Assembly (NCBI GenBank): GCA_949752745.1
Contig: OX457031.1
Location: forward strand, 47,325,257 to 47,389,256
Source of the DNA: Protula sp. h YS-2021
Lineage: Eukaryota > Annelida > Polychaeta > Sabellida > Serpulidae
Reading direction: 5' to 3'
Length of the DNA stretch: 64,000 bases
The notes under the pieces were generated by a model. That model was given only the letters and a program-made list of their open reading frames with translations. It was not told where the DNA came from and did not search any database. Shown here in pieces: positions 27,501 to 41,200 of this stretch (position 1 is its first letter; every line of letters begins with the position of its first letter). The position numbers were made by a program, and so were the translations under genes.

Positions 27501-28493
27501 TGGCTGCGCTTCACGTGGTATATTGTATGTATGTTGTTAACTACTTGAGAAGGCCTATGCTTCTCCAAGGCGGTTGGGTGCCTCTCATACTTTATGTACG
27601 CCAATAAAACTGTTTGTTACTTTATTGCATGTTGTCCTTTCCTTATGTGTATGATGTTGCTGGTTGGATTGAAAATGAGAAAATGATGATAAGATTTACG
27701 CGACGTAGAAGTTTATAAAAATTGAATATCCCAAAAATTGAAATCCCTTTCAAATAATTACTTAGATTAAACTCAAAATAATATATTTCATCGTGTACCG
27801 TTCTCCGAATCCAATGAACCCGTTTGAGAATAGGTACTTTTTCCTACATTATCATTTGATTCACACAATAATCGCATTTTAACAATGATGTCGTAATAAC
27901 TAACCAATAATTGAGATTTATTTGTAAACACAACACAATGAATGGTTTTTGTGTTGCTTTGATTGACCAGTGCTTTTCCTTCAGCTATTTCAGTTCAGCA
28001 ACAAAAATATAGTACCACTCCGTTCAAAGCAGGCAAGTGATAATGAAAAACGTAGTTACTATTCAGATTTTCAGATCAGTTCAACTCTCTTCAAAGTTGG
28101 TATTTGAAAAAGCTACGTAATAAACATTCAACTTTTTTTATTAGCTTCACCACTTTGATAGGTGGTATTCACGAATGAACAACACAGTTACCATTTAGCT
28201 ATTGTGTTTGGACAAATAATGACGATCAAAGCCGCTCAATACACTATATTTTGTTAAATTGTTTAAATATTAAAATCGTTAAACAGTAAAAAATATAATA
28301 AATTTCAATTTTAAGTTAAATTTATGATGTCATAATACCGAACTCAAGACTTTCTTACTAGTTACTTGCATTCTCCTGTTGCCATGCGGACTATGTTATC
28401 TACTGATAAAATATCTAACACACCAGTACGCATTATCAGCACAATTATATATGAGGACAACGGCATACTTTTGCCCCAGTTTATTATCGTTAG

Positions 28494-28557
28494 TATATAA
28501 ATTTGGCGACATTGACGTGGGCTGTTCATAGGCTTTGGTAGCATCTCGCAAGTCAAG
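28494..28557 (+). promoter_or_regulatory. Core promoter and non-coding first exon of the GH16 gene
   Basis: TATATAA at 28494-28500. An initiator-like TTCATA puts a start near 28528, about 34 bp downstream. A short leader ends in a consensus donor (AAG|gtgagt at 28558). A matching acceptor ('ttgtttgaag') ends at 29285, exactly in front of the ATG at 29286. The TATA box, leader exon, donor and acceptor together suggest an untranslated exon 28528-28557 and a 728-bp 5' UTR intron. This segment lies outside the duplicated block, so the second GH16 copy lacks it. Confidence 0.55.
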
Positions 28558-29285
28558 GTGAGTTGCTCATTTACGAACTGTAGTCATTATCTTAATTTTG
28601 AACCAAGAAAATAGTAAAATTAGGAAACAACTACTTATCAACTAGTGAACCTTTAATTTTATAAACTTTTCGATATATAGGAAATATATTCCTGTAATAT
28701 TTTAGCTTTCTTTTCCTTTTGCTATCAGTAACATAATCTTAGTTTTAAAACCTTTCTGCATTAGTAATACTTGTCCACTAATTTAAGTAATTTAATAGCT
28801 TCTGCTGTATTTTTCTATCCATACACTTCAAGATATAGATTTAAGATAGATTTAAGATTTAAAAAAATTGGCAAAAAAAGCCTAATATCCAAGAGCTCTT
28901 TCCTAAAGGAGGAGTTAATTGATAGGGTGCAACATATTGTGTTGCTTATGCTCTGATTGTAATTTTCAAGTCGCATTGTCCGGATTCCTTCTCTAGGAGC
29001 AAATATTAATGCTAATAGATGTAGTAAGGCACTGTTCAAATACTGAACTTGAGCAGCTCACTGAATGACTACCTAAACTCATCGTCGAGGAAAACTAAGA
29101 GTAAGGGCCACAATGCAAAAATATACCGTAAGAAAATTCATCCTGTGTAAAAGATGAAGGAGATGAGACTTATGTATAGTGCAACAACAGACAGCTACAG
29201 CTAGATGAAAACGCATCAATGTGTTGAAACCAAACTAGTAGAAATGTGGGCATTTTAAATTTGAAACATGTTTATTTGTTTGAAG

Positions 29286-32200
29286 ATGTTACTTTTAACC
29301 CTGAGTTTAACTTTGCTGGCGACGCATTCAAAGGCAGCATGGGAACTAGTTTGGAATGACGAATTTAACGGCGCATCCATAGATTTTAGCAAATGGTCTT
29401 ATGAAATCACACAAGGAGGCGGAGGAGTAAGTGCAATAATCAATAATCAATATCATACAGACTCTTTTTTACAAGTTATTCACACATAGTAATGATCAAG
29501 AAAAAGTGATGGCAATACCATGAACCTGTGGCCTATAAAGCTCTGTCGGGCTAATTACTAGAGATCAAATCATTCTTAGGTCAACCACATTGCCTAGCAC
29601 ATTGGAAAATTCAGTTATAACGTCGACTATATAGAATTTATTGCATATTTCATCAGTATCAGAGAAAGCTATTTTTATATTATAAATTGTACCTGTTACT
29701 TAAAAAAAAGATAGATTTATTGTTTTTTTTTCAAAATAACAATTATATTATGATAGCAATTATAGCAAAGACAGTTGTATTTTGCTACGGTCATATTCTT
29801 ACTGCAGGGCTCTCTAGATAGTGTTAGAAGACCGAAGAGCTCAATAAAACCTATAAAGCAAACACCTAAATAAAATCAAAGACTTTTATTGCTTTTTATT
29901 TCATAGCTCTGTAAACTAAATTAATAGTAATATTTAAATATGGAAAGTAATAATACATGATCCGTCTATTATAAAACTAATCGCATTCTAAGTGAACAGA
30001 ACAAATGTCCTTAAAAAATTTATTATGTCATAAAATTAAAAATGAAACATTCATTTTGAGTGCAATTTGTTTTGGTTATAGTATGTCGTCCTTTGAAGAC
30101 CTGAGAAGTTTTTAACAGTCACAAAATGTTTGAACAACGTTTCGGATTTGCAATATAATAAGCATTCTTGTTTGTTTTAGAATAATGAATTCCAAGTGTA
30201 CACCAGTGATCCGTTGACGAGCTTTGTTCAAAGCGGTAATCTTCATATCAAACCAGTGAGTTTTTCTCATTTTGAAAGTGTCTTACAGAAAATCAAAAGT
30301 GTAGACACAAATTGAGGCAGTAATATTTCTATAAAAAATTAACTTGGCATCAGTGTTTCTTTTAAGGTGTAAATGAGAAATTGTGATAGCGCTTTATGTT
30401 TAATTAAACAAATTTTATTGCCCTTTATTATCTTCGATGTACCCCATTTATAAATATAAAGTCATATAAAGTCATACAAATATAAAGCTCTACTAGAATA
30501 TCATTTTTTGGTACGAGGCTAAAAATGCTATTTAGCAAACATTCATAAACTATATAGCTATTTTCAGTGGCCATTATTTGTGTGATAATCGATTTCGTAG
30601 GTTTAGTTACATAAATACTGCTATTGTGTAACTGACAATTATAAAACGATCCTGATTTTAAATAAAGTAATTATTAAATTGGCTTAACATACGGCTTATA
30701 AATACGTTGCCTTTGTTTACAAAAATGGTATTGATTTTTTAAAATTAAGACTTTGATTTAATTAAAGACAGAGGCTTAACAAACGTTAAACAATTGAGCA
30801 CAAGATAGAGCAAATACTTAACTTATGCTGGTTATAGATGTTATTTGAGGACATCACCAACCCACAGACTGGTCAGCCATACGGGCCCGAATTCAGAGAA
30901 AGCGGACAGACACTGGATCTTGAAGGTATATAAATAAACAAACAAGAAGCAACACGTACACCACCACTATGACCGCTTGTAATATTTTTTACATTATTGA
31001 GTTATTGAACATATGAACATTTGGATGCAAATATTAGAAATATGAAGAATGGAGAATTTCAGTATTTTAGCATTTTTCCGTTTATGAAATGTATGGAATG
31101 TATGGAGAATGTAAGAATTTTAACATTTTTGATTATGCTTTGGGGTCGTTTATTTACAGAGATGTATGGAGAATGCTCTACGCCAGATTTTAACGGTTGC
31201 ACGAGGACTGGCCTTGACATTCCACCTACCGCTTCTGCACGTATACGGAGTATAAATAATTTTGCTTACAGGTGAGTGATTGAATAAAAATAACTTGAAT
31301 GAAAACGATAGCCAAATGATTGAGTGGATGTCAGTTGCGAATTCCTTGATAAATGATCTGACCCACTACATCGCTCAGCTAAGGCAATTGGAGCCCTGCT
31401 TTCTGACTCGGGGCCTTAGGATTACTCCACCAACCACTTAACCACTTAACTTTGTTGAACATATAATTTCTGCTGAATTTAAACATAATTTGGTGCAGAC
31501 TACGTGTTGTGCTGGTGGCAAACTTATTCATGCATTTGTGCATTTATAAAAGCTTTTAGGTACTGTATGGAATCTTTTTCATCGTTATCATTACCATTCT
31601 ATAAAAAGATATTGATAATAAATATAATTTCAACAGAAGAAAATCAAATTAAATTCTATTGTATAGTTTTATAACATGGAACTCACGCAACAACTGGTTA
31701 CCATGTGTGTCCATGACTTTAAAACTACCCCTAAATGGGAAGTACCAGTTTTGACGTAATACCCGCGTCTTTGTTATTTTGGACCCACATGGTAACGCAT
31801 ATGGCACCAAGTGGCCTTACCCCTGAAAAACTCCTGTTTGTGTTATAATTAGGTACGGCAGAGTAGAAATCAGAGCAAAGATGCCTGTAGGAGACTGGCT
31901 TTGGCCTGGTTTGTATTCTATATTACATACTGCAAATCCTAAAATATTGCCCTCCGCGTGGAGAAGTACTGAATGAAAAAAAACACAAAAACCAAAAAAA
32001 AAAAAAAAAAAAAAAAAAAAACAAAGAGAAGAATTTTCAGATGTGTACCTTAAATGCTGTATGAATAACGGTTGTTACCGTTTTATTTCCTGCATTGTTT
32101 TCTATGCTGTCGAAGAACTAAGATCATTGTTCACATAATGTTTGTGCAAAATCAGAGTAGACATTTGAGTGAACAAAGGACAACACCTAAGGACCATACC

Positions 32201-35200
32201 TCTCCAGGTCAAATCACCATCTTATTTTCAGCATAGGCTTAAAGTACCGCCAAGATCACCCCCACCCGGAAACCATCCCTTACATTTCATCGAATTCGAA
32301 ACAAGGATACTTAATATATGATTTTAAAATAAATGATTGTTTGCAAAGAAAAAGCATGACCAGTAGGTGATAAACGAAACGAGAGAACTGAGCCAAGCAT
32401 AAGGGATAGTACGAGAAAACTGGGCCACCTGACCCCTCTCATGGATTGTTTTTTTATTTTTGCATATTTATCCATTTCATGCAATTTTGAACGTTGTTGT
32501 TTTTTCACCACCCATGGGAAAATTTTGTGATTTTTGCATATTTATCCGTTTTAGGCAATTCTGAATATTTCTGGATTTTGACAGCCCCCTGCCCTGAAAA
32601 AATTTTGCGATTTTTGCATATTTTTCCGTTTCAGGCAATTTTGAACATTTTTAGTTTTTGAATCCCCCCTGCCGTGGGATAATTTGTGGTTTTTGCATAT
32701 TTATCCGTTTCGGGCAATTCTGAACATTTTTGGTTTTTGACCCCCAGCCCTTATTCATGTGCAGGCATGTGTTGTTTACTCATATCAATCATGATAGAAT
32801 AAATAAACCTGATTCAGGCTCACATATGTGAAGCCGTAATATGTAATATGGACAAAAAAGAAGAAAAAAGGGGAATCCACAAGTTCAAAGAAATTCAGTA
32901 TCATTTGGAAATCCATGAGTGTCGTTTACTATCTACTAAAACATTCAACTCAACAACATTCATACATCATCAATCATATACCTACGACATCTTGCTGCAT
33001 TCATTTCACATCAGTTGGTGGTCCTGTTAAAAGATCGTAGTTGTTTTTTAAGTTTAAGATGATTCTGTGTTCGTGGGCTCTGTTGTCTTTGCATTAATCG
33101 TCATTGAAAATGAACTATGTGATCAAAACTGCACAGTCTGGACAAGTAGAACAGTACTGTCTGTTTTGAGCAGCATGTATGGTGATGTAACAGGAGCATT
33201 GTGTACGCAGCATGTGCGGGTATTGTGTGCTCTTGCACCTGTCTTCTTTCAGCCAACAGCCACATTGTCCGCATGTGGAATTGTAGGCATTGGCGTAGTA
33301 TACGACCCCGAGCGGATACTGATCTTCTTACCTTGAAGGTTGACCATGCCATATGCATAGACTGAAGCGTGTAGCTCGCTCAAAGTGCACTTCAATCACC
33401 TCCAACCGCCATCCCTTTGCAGTATGATTTGTCCATATTTATCCCTTTCAGAGAATTCTAAGCAACTGTCGGATGGAATAAATCCAGAAGTTTCCTTTAC
33501 TTTCTTGTAAAAACACTTTTGCATGTATCTATAGCCATTTCGTGCTTTAAACAGTTCTCACTCTACAAGGATAAGGCCTAAAAAGACCTTAGCCCTGGGA
33601 GAGAGTCCATGCTGAGCGCAGAAGTTGCTTTATAGAAATGTAGCACTGCACTGAAAAAGGGAAATGACTCTAGACATTACGAACAGTGTGAGCGGGCGTT
33701 AATATGAGACATATGCCTATGTTGCCAATGCCGACATATGATGTTTAGTCATATCAATCACATCCTAAAATAAATAGACCTGAATCAGGCTCACATGAGT
33801 GCAGCCGTGATATGCAGTATATATATGAACAACTTTGGTTTAAAAACAGAGATGCTTTGCTTTTCTGCTTATTTCCGTTAAAAGGAATTTACCGACAGTC
33901 TGTTTGGAAATTTTTGCCACAGGGCCAAAGAAGTTTTATAATTTCCATTGACTTTGGTCATATGTGCCAATCTCACCTGTGGTATCCAGGTTGTTGTATG
34001 GCTTCCTACTTTGGCTGAGTCTGAAAAAACCTCTGGCATTATCTCTGAAACGGTCTTAGTTGAGGCCTCATCAGCTTGTAGAATATATTCATCAGGTATG
34101 ATGATGTTGTTGTTGCCATTGTTGTTGCCATTGTTGTTGTTGTTATCATTGCTGTTGTTGTAATTGTTTTTGTTATTGTTGTTGTTCCATTGTTGTTGTT
34201 GTTGTCATTCTGTGTTCGTGGGCTCTGTTGTCTTTGCATTAATCGTCATTGAAAATGAAGTATGTGATCAAAACTGCACAGTCTGGACAAGTAGAACAGT
34301 ACTGTCTGTTTTGAGCAGCATGTATGGTGATGTAACAGGAGCATTGTGTACGCAGCATGTGCGGGTATTGTGTGCTCTTGCACCTGTCTTCTTTCAGCCA
34401 ACAGCCACATTGTCCGCATGTGGAATTGTAGGCATTGGCGTAGTATACGACCCCGAGCGGATACTGATCTTCTTACCTTGAAGGTTGACCATGCCATATG
34501 CATAGACTGAAGCGTGTAGCTCGCTCAAAGTGCACTTCAATCACCTCCAACCGCCATCCCTTTGCAGTATGATTTGTCCATATTTATCCCTTTCAGAGAA
34601 TTCTAAGCAACTGTCGGATGGAATAAATCCAGAAGTTTCCTTTACTATCTTGTAAAAACACTTTTGCATGTATCTATAGCCATTTCGTGCTTTAAACAGT
34701 TCTCACTCTACAAGGATAAGGCCTAAAAAGACCTTAGCCCTGGGAGAGAGTCCATGCTGAGCGCAGAAGTTGCTTTATAGAAATGTAGCACTGCACTGAA
34801 AAAGGGAAATGACTCTAGACATTACGAACAGTGTGAGCGGGCGTTAATATGAGACATATGCCTATGTTGCCAATGCCGACATATGATGTTTAGTCATATC
34901 AATCACATCCTAAAATAAATAGACCTGAATCAGGCTCACATGAGTGCAGCCGTGATATGCAGTATATATATGAACAACTTTGGTTTAAAAACAGAGATGC
35001 TTTGCTTTTCTGCTTATTTCCGTTAAAAGGAATTTACCGACAGTCTGTTTGGAAATTTTTGCCACAGGGCCAAAGAAGTTTTATAATTTCCATTGACTTT
35101 GGTCATATGTGCCAATCTCACCTGTGGTATCCAGGTTGTTGTATGGCTTCCTACTTTGGCTGAGTCTGAAAAAACCTCTGGCATTATCTCTGAAACGGTC

Positions 35201-38200
35201 TTAGTTGAGGCCTCATCAGCTTGTAGAATATATTCATCAGGTATGATGATGTTGTTGTTGCCATTGTTGTTGCCATTGTTGTTGTTGTTATCATTGCTGT
35301 TGTTGTAATTGTTTTTGTTATTGTTGTTGTTCCATTGTTGTTGTTGTTGTCATTGTTGTTGTTTCCATTGTTGTTTTTGTTGTTGCCATTGTTGTTGTCA
35401 TCATATATTTACATTCAAAGCTTTTTTGTCATTTGAAAAGTTGATGATAAATTGAAAAGGATGCATGAATGCAGCATTTGTTTGAAATGTTACGATTGGC
35501 TAAAAAGTCTTCAAAGGCATTTAAAGCATGCACACACGTCAGAAGTGAATGGAGAAGGGGATATATATGGAAAACCCTATAAAAACGCCTTTCACGGAAA
35601 CTTTTGATGAGTCTTCTATTAAACGGTATATGGCTGAAATTAATACACATGCTTGTATAAGACTGTATTGCGTTATACAACAGCAAAGAAGCTTTTTTCC
35701 ACGCATACGAAGCAGCGTGGCGACGGTGACGATGACAGCAGTTCTGACAGTGAGTCTGAAATAGATGCTGTTTGGAATGATACGGTGCAAGAAGTATATG
35801 ATGACCATGGTGACACATTTGAAGAAAATTTTTTAGAATATGAAAAACAAGGGTTTGAAGATGCCTGTGAAAGAGCAAGGGAAGACCTTCGACCCGTTAA
35901 TAAGCGTGGACTAAAACAACTGTTTATGAGGCTATTCAAATATACCAAACGTTTAGAACAAAGCGATTCTAATTGAGACTCTAATTAATTTGTTGCTGAA
36001 AAACATTACGAGTATTCAAAGGCACTGAAGGCGGCTATAAGAAAAAACAATGCATTCTTTGAAGAGATTTTATATAAGAAGGAAGAGGATGCCAGCAGCG
36101 ACAAAAAAGTGATATGGAGAGTGAGGTGGAACAGAGTGATATACATGAAGAACAATAGACTTATTTGCCTAAACTTTGTAATAATGTTATTAATAATGTC
36201 TTCAAAGTGTATCAATAAAAAATATTAAGTACATGTCTTGCTTTTTCTGTGAACGCAATTTCAACGTTCTTCACATATGAAATCGCAAGAAGCTATGGTC
36301 CCTGGCGTGGTGTTATTTCACCCGTAAACTTTTCATATTTTTCATTCTTATGAACGGTCTCTGACGCGGTGTTAATTAACCCGTAAAGCTTTCATTTCAT
36401 TTTTTCATTCTTATGGAAGGCCCCTGGCGAGGTGTTAATTTACCCGTAAACCTTTCATTTTCATTTTTTTCGCATTCTTATGGATGGTCCCTGACACGGT
36501 GTTAATTTACCCGTAAACCATTTATCATATATATCACGCATCATATATTATGTATTATAATTAAGTATTGTATTATTATTATGTATTATAGTCAAATATT
36601 GTTTGAGAAAAAATAAAAGGCTGAAAGTCATCATATTTTTATTTATTGAATATAACACATATTTCAAACACATATTATGTTAATACATGTAACATATTAG
36701 CCCACTCACAAGAACTTAAATTGATATAAGTATCATAAACTTTATCACCCCGTTTGCAAATGTTATGAAAACTGACATAACATTGATCCAATCCAATCAC
36801 TTTCACGTCAACCTGGTTTGATAATGTCATTTCATTTAAGCCTGTCAAAGTCTTTATCATAGTACACATAATAGGCTTAAAGTCAATTTTATTTGAACCA
36901 CGTATCAATTCCACATGTTCATTTGGTTTAAAGCTAACTTTCAAGTCCTTGCCAAACATCAAAAACTTGACTGCAATGTTTTGCACTGAGAGTGATGGAA
37001 TCGATGCATCCGCTAAGCTCATCATACTTGAGAAACTGCATACGGCATTCACCGTCACGTTCAAAGATGTTCTGACACTTATAGAATAAATCATGGTCTT
37101 GGTAAGGATTCAAAGTAATCCCTCACCAAGGCTTGATCTTCAGGAAATAGGATAATATAGTTCCACAATAAAAGATCGTCAGTTCACCCAAGAGATTCAG
37201 AGATAGTTTCACGTTTGAATTCATGGTGATAAATGAGTTCTATTGAACCATCTTTTGACTGTCACTGCATATATAGACATCAATCTGCTGAAGCACGAGA
37301 TCCACTGGCATCATTTGCTTCTTCAGCATTTGCCAGTCTTTCAATGACAAAAAAATTCCCTTCTTGTTAGGATACAACCTCCCACATGCACGATCTGTAA
37401 TATATTCACGAATGTTAACATCACTTGTTGTTGATATTTCACCAATTTAATATATGTTTCTCCATTAATAGGTAACCGCTAAATCGTGTACGCTCATCTT
37501 CTTCTTCATGGCCTTTGTAGTGGCAGCTTTACGCTCAGGTTCTCGCTTGACTTAAGGCTCTGCCTTAAACTCCATTTTTCGCTTTTCACATTGTGGTATT
37601 GTAGCTGGTAACTAATTTTATCTTGTGATTTTATCTAGTGATAGTTACTTCAACTTAGCTTTACCATGGGCATTGCCTTTGACTTTGCTGTAGGTATTGT
37701 CTCAGGCTTTGCTATAGACCTTTCTGTAGACATTGCCGTAGATGGTTGAAGAATGACTGCTATGTCTGAGGGCGGGCGCCTTTTGTGCTCTATAAGTTGT
37801 GTAATGTCCATGAGCTAACGTGGTGTAACCATCATCCATTACGTTGCGCTTATCATCAACTGGTTATAAACACGGGTTAAAAAAACCAAAGTTGCTCAGA
37901 ATCGTCTGAAATGGATAAATATGCACAAATCAAAAAATTTTCCCACGAGGGGTGGGGCGTTCAGCGTCCAGTTCTCTCGTCCTATGCGTTATGCTTGGCT
38001 CAGTTCTCTCGTTTATCACTTACTATGATTGGGATCAAATATATTCATGCCATAAAATACGTGCTTAGGTGCGTGCGTTTGTTTTTTTTTCCCAGGAGCG
38101 TTTTAGTCCTACTCTGCAAAAAATAGGATGATTATTTCCGAACCGGTTTGTTTCGTTCCCCCTAAATTCCAGGATGGTCTTATGCTTGGTGGTAATCTTA

Positions 38201-41200
38201 ATTCCGGACCGATGTTATCCCGCAGTTTCGATGTCTCAGAGCAGCTAAAATCTCAGTCATTGTTTTACAAGAAGCAATTCTTTGGGTAGCTAAAAACTAA
38301 AATAAGCGGCTAATAAATGAAAAAGTTGCAATTTTAAACATGTAAATATTATTTTATTGGCAATTGATTTTTTTAGCTATTTGGGAATTACCGGAAAGCT
38401 GGTGCTATGGCGGCTGGCCTCGTTCTGGAGAAATTGACATTGTAGAATCAATAGGTAAATATTGTTAAAGGCTATATTTAAACACGCGTCGTTAATCATC
38501 TTAACGAATGCAACGTCAATTCATAGAGCGAAAATATTAAGAAAGTAACCCCTTCCCCCTCCAAGAAAAATAGACAGCGATGAAATAAACTTTGTACTTA
38601 TTGTACTTTGTGAAAGCAACTCGCACAGAAATGTTAAAACTATTTCTTTAATCTTTTAATCCAAATAATGCTAAAGAAGAGATCCCAACATTCATCAATC
38701 CTTCAGTAGATTATTCCGTGTCAAAAGGAGCTGGAATAATTGATCGTGGCATATTCTCATTCCGCCTGTAGAGTTTAAGCAATCAGGCAACAGTCGTACT
38801 GCGCATTATCCAGAATAAAATCCTGCCAATTATTAGGGAAACAAAAATTGGAGGGAGAAAACCCCCCACAAAAGCTGATTTTCCTTGAAAAGCGTTGGAA
38901 TATCGCATTACATAACCTTCATATGTTGTAGAAAAATATATTTGTGGCATTACTTAAAAGCGTTAATGACCCGCTCTTTATACATAGCAAACAGATTTTG
39001 ATGTTTTGCTTCAAAGATAAACACGTAATATTTTTGGGAAAATCCCAATTCCCCTTGTTTTATTTGAAATATTCGGTTGTATATGAGAAAACTCTTTAAC
39101 TTGTTTCGAATACAAACGATACCAAACGTAGATAAAAGCATGATATCGGATTTTCATGTAAAACAGAACGAAATAAAGCGGCTATGAATAGCAATTTAAA
39201 AAATGATTCTGTTGGTAACATAAGGCCCCTGTTGATGACTCCTTTACTGAAATGTCTACAGCCTGCTTGATATATAAAATAATGAGATTGTTTCTGCCTG
39301 TTGAAGAACTCGTGTGAAGGAGGAGGGGAGGTCCATGGGATGGGGGCACTTGGTATAACATGTGTTACCATGTGTGTCTGAAAAGAACTCAGAGCAAGGG
39401 GATAATTTTGGGATTAGACACGATCCGAACTGAGTGCCAGTTTCGTCTCAATAGAAAAATTTTCATTTGTTATTCTGCATTATTGACAAAAGAGGGTTCT
39501 TTCAGAATTGTATTGCGCGTTTAGTTAAAAAGAGGGTATTAATTCTAGCTCAACAGTCCGCGTGTGTGGGTCGTTTTAAAAATCACGAATGGTGCCCAAT
39601 TGGAGTGAGATGGAGGGGGTATATGGTGGGGGAGGTATTGTAAACCTGTTGACTAATTTCAATATCAATGCAATCACAGGCAATGAAGATTTTCGATGGG
39701 CTGACGGCTATCCCGCGGGAATGCAGCACATGGCTTCAACTCTACACTGGGGCATGGCGTGGGACGATAACAGGTTTTATCTGACTAGTTTGGGCAGGTA
39801 AATTATCTTGCTACCACTGTGCATTAAAAATTTATATATTTTGTAAGATTTTGATATCTTACCTCTGTTCATTATTTATATTCAAAATTCAATTTCTTTT
39901 TTTAAAAACAACAAATTATATCGAATTGTTGCTAAAAATATTCAAAGTTACATATGGTGTAAATTAATGCATATCTACAAAATGTTAATTTATAAAATCT
40001 ACTGTGAAGGATTGAAATTTAATTGCATTAGACTGAACAGAAATCTCGTCTGAAAGTATCATTTTACACACTGTTCGTTTTCAGAGCAAACGAAACATCA
40101 GATTACGGAAGGAACTTTCATATTTACGTATTTGAATGGACGAGCAACGGTTTGAGGTAAACCATTTGTGACATAGGTATGACCTGTGTTTTCTGTCCAC
40201 TTGTAATGGACACGGAAACCTGTTAGCCTTTACTTGGGATTATCCAATCTTGGACCAATCAAGAACAATGTAGAACGTAGTGCATGCTCAGTGCATCACT
40301 GGGGTTCACCACCCTAGCATGTTTTAAGGCACAGAAATTGTCATGCCACATGGCCCATATTTATTGAGATGTAATAAATCATTTTTATTGGGAAGATCGG
40401 GTTTGGGGAGGGGGTTGTATTTTAACATAGGTTTGGCTGAATTTGGCACGGAACAGGAGGAGGGACACTTCAATTTCATGCTTCGCATTTCAATGCTGCA
40501 AATGTTGTACACAGGAAGTATATATGAAGTACTTAAGAAGTACATATGAAGTATATAAGAAGCATAGATAAAGTACTTCTTATGTACTTCTTACGTACCT
40601 CATATGTACTTCTGACATACTTCATATATACTTCTTACGTACCTCATATATACTTCTTATGTACTACATATGCAGCTTTGAAGTACGAAGTAAAAAGTGA
40701 GATGTGCGGCCTACTCTTCCGTAATTAAGTGCGTGGGGGGCAGCGGAGGTGGAGGTGAATTTTCCAATATATGCTCCACTGAATTTGGCGGTCTTTGATT
40801 TCAGTTTCTTTATTGATGATTTCCGCCTTCTGGATGTGCCGTATCCTCTGATTGACCAGAATCCAAGCTGGGAGGGGTTTTTTGAATGGGGGAAACCATG
40901 GTATACTATTGATGAAAATGACCCGTCTCAGAATCCATGGGCTGTTTCAAACGATCCTCTCCTAGTGCCATTTGACGCACAGGTATAATAGTGACGTCAT
41001 TTTTTTTCTAGTATTATATAAACAAAACGAAAGCTGACACATAACTACATGAATTGTTTGATCTTTGTTGTTATAAAGTAAAGGGTAAAAAAATTTCATT
41101 TCAACAAATTATTTTTACACAATTTACATGTCAAAAACATTTTTATGACGAATTTTTTCTGACGAACTTTTGACCAGCCAGTACATTTGGTATGTAGCTA

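Larger units (their letters stand above)
21218..28490. other. Intergenic repeats, no gene recognised
   Basis: Contains the G-rich 38-bp minisatellite (22070-22380), a 15-bp minisatellite (24284-24383), a G-run near 23900, a CCCT tract near 24930 and a 66-bp tandem repeat (27286-27500). Stretches at 23270-23420 and 25080-25300 have repeated 'ttcgga' phrases and look like decayed DNA transposon sequence, but no transposase motif was readable. The divergent genes on either side (minus at 21017, plus at 28.5 kb) would have their regulatory DNA here. Confidence 0.5.
32362..38024. mobile_element. Maverick/Polinton-like element remnant, 5,663 bp
   Basis: The termini are inverted repeats of about 130 bp or more. 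The left starts AGTAGGTGATAAAC; the right, read inward, starts AGTAAGTGATAAAC, and both continue with GAGAGAACTGAGCCAAGCATA. Flanks ATGACC (32356-32361) and ATGATT (38025-38030) form a 6-bp target duplication with two transitions. The same intron of the second GH16 copy has the unoccupied target at 50980-50985. AG...CT ends, long inverted repeats and a 6-bp duplication are the Maverick/Polinton signature. Cargo is a C2H2-type gene remnant, an intact minus-strand ORF and a PC4-like remnant. No protein-primed polymerase, integrase, ATPase or capsid frame was seen, so this is an internally deleted, non-autonomous derivative. The family name is inference from termini and cargo. Confidence 0.75.

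Noticed and set aside
27540..27640. LTR end (AATAAAACTG, T-rich, CA)
   Set aside because: No second LTR, primer-binding site or retroviral-type coding sequence nearby.
33067..35308. Repeated short ORFs (85-105 residues) as host genes
   Set aside because: Identical in both 1,145-bp units because the DNA is duplicated; no domain, no splice context, frames overlap on both strands.
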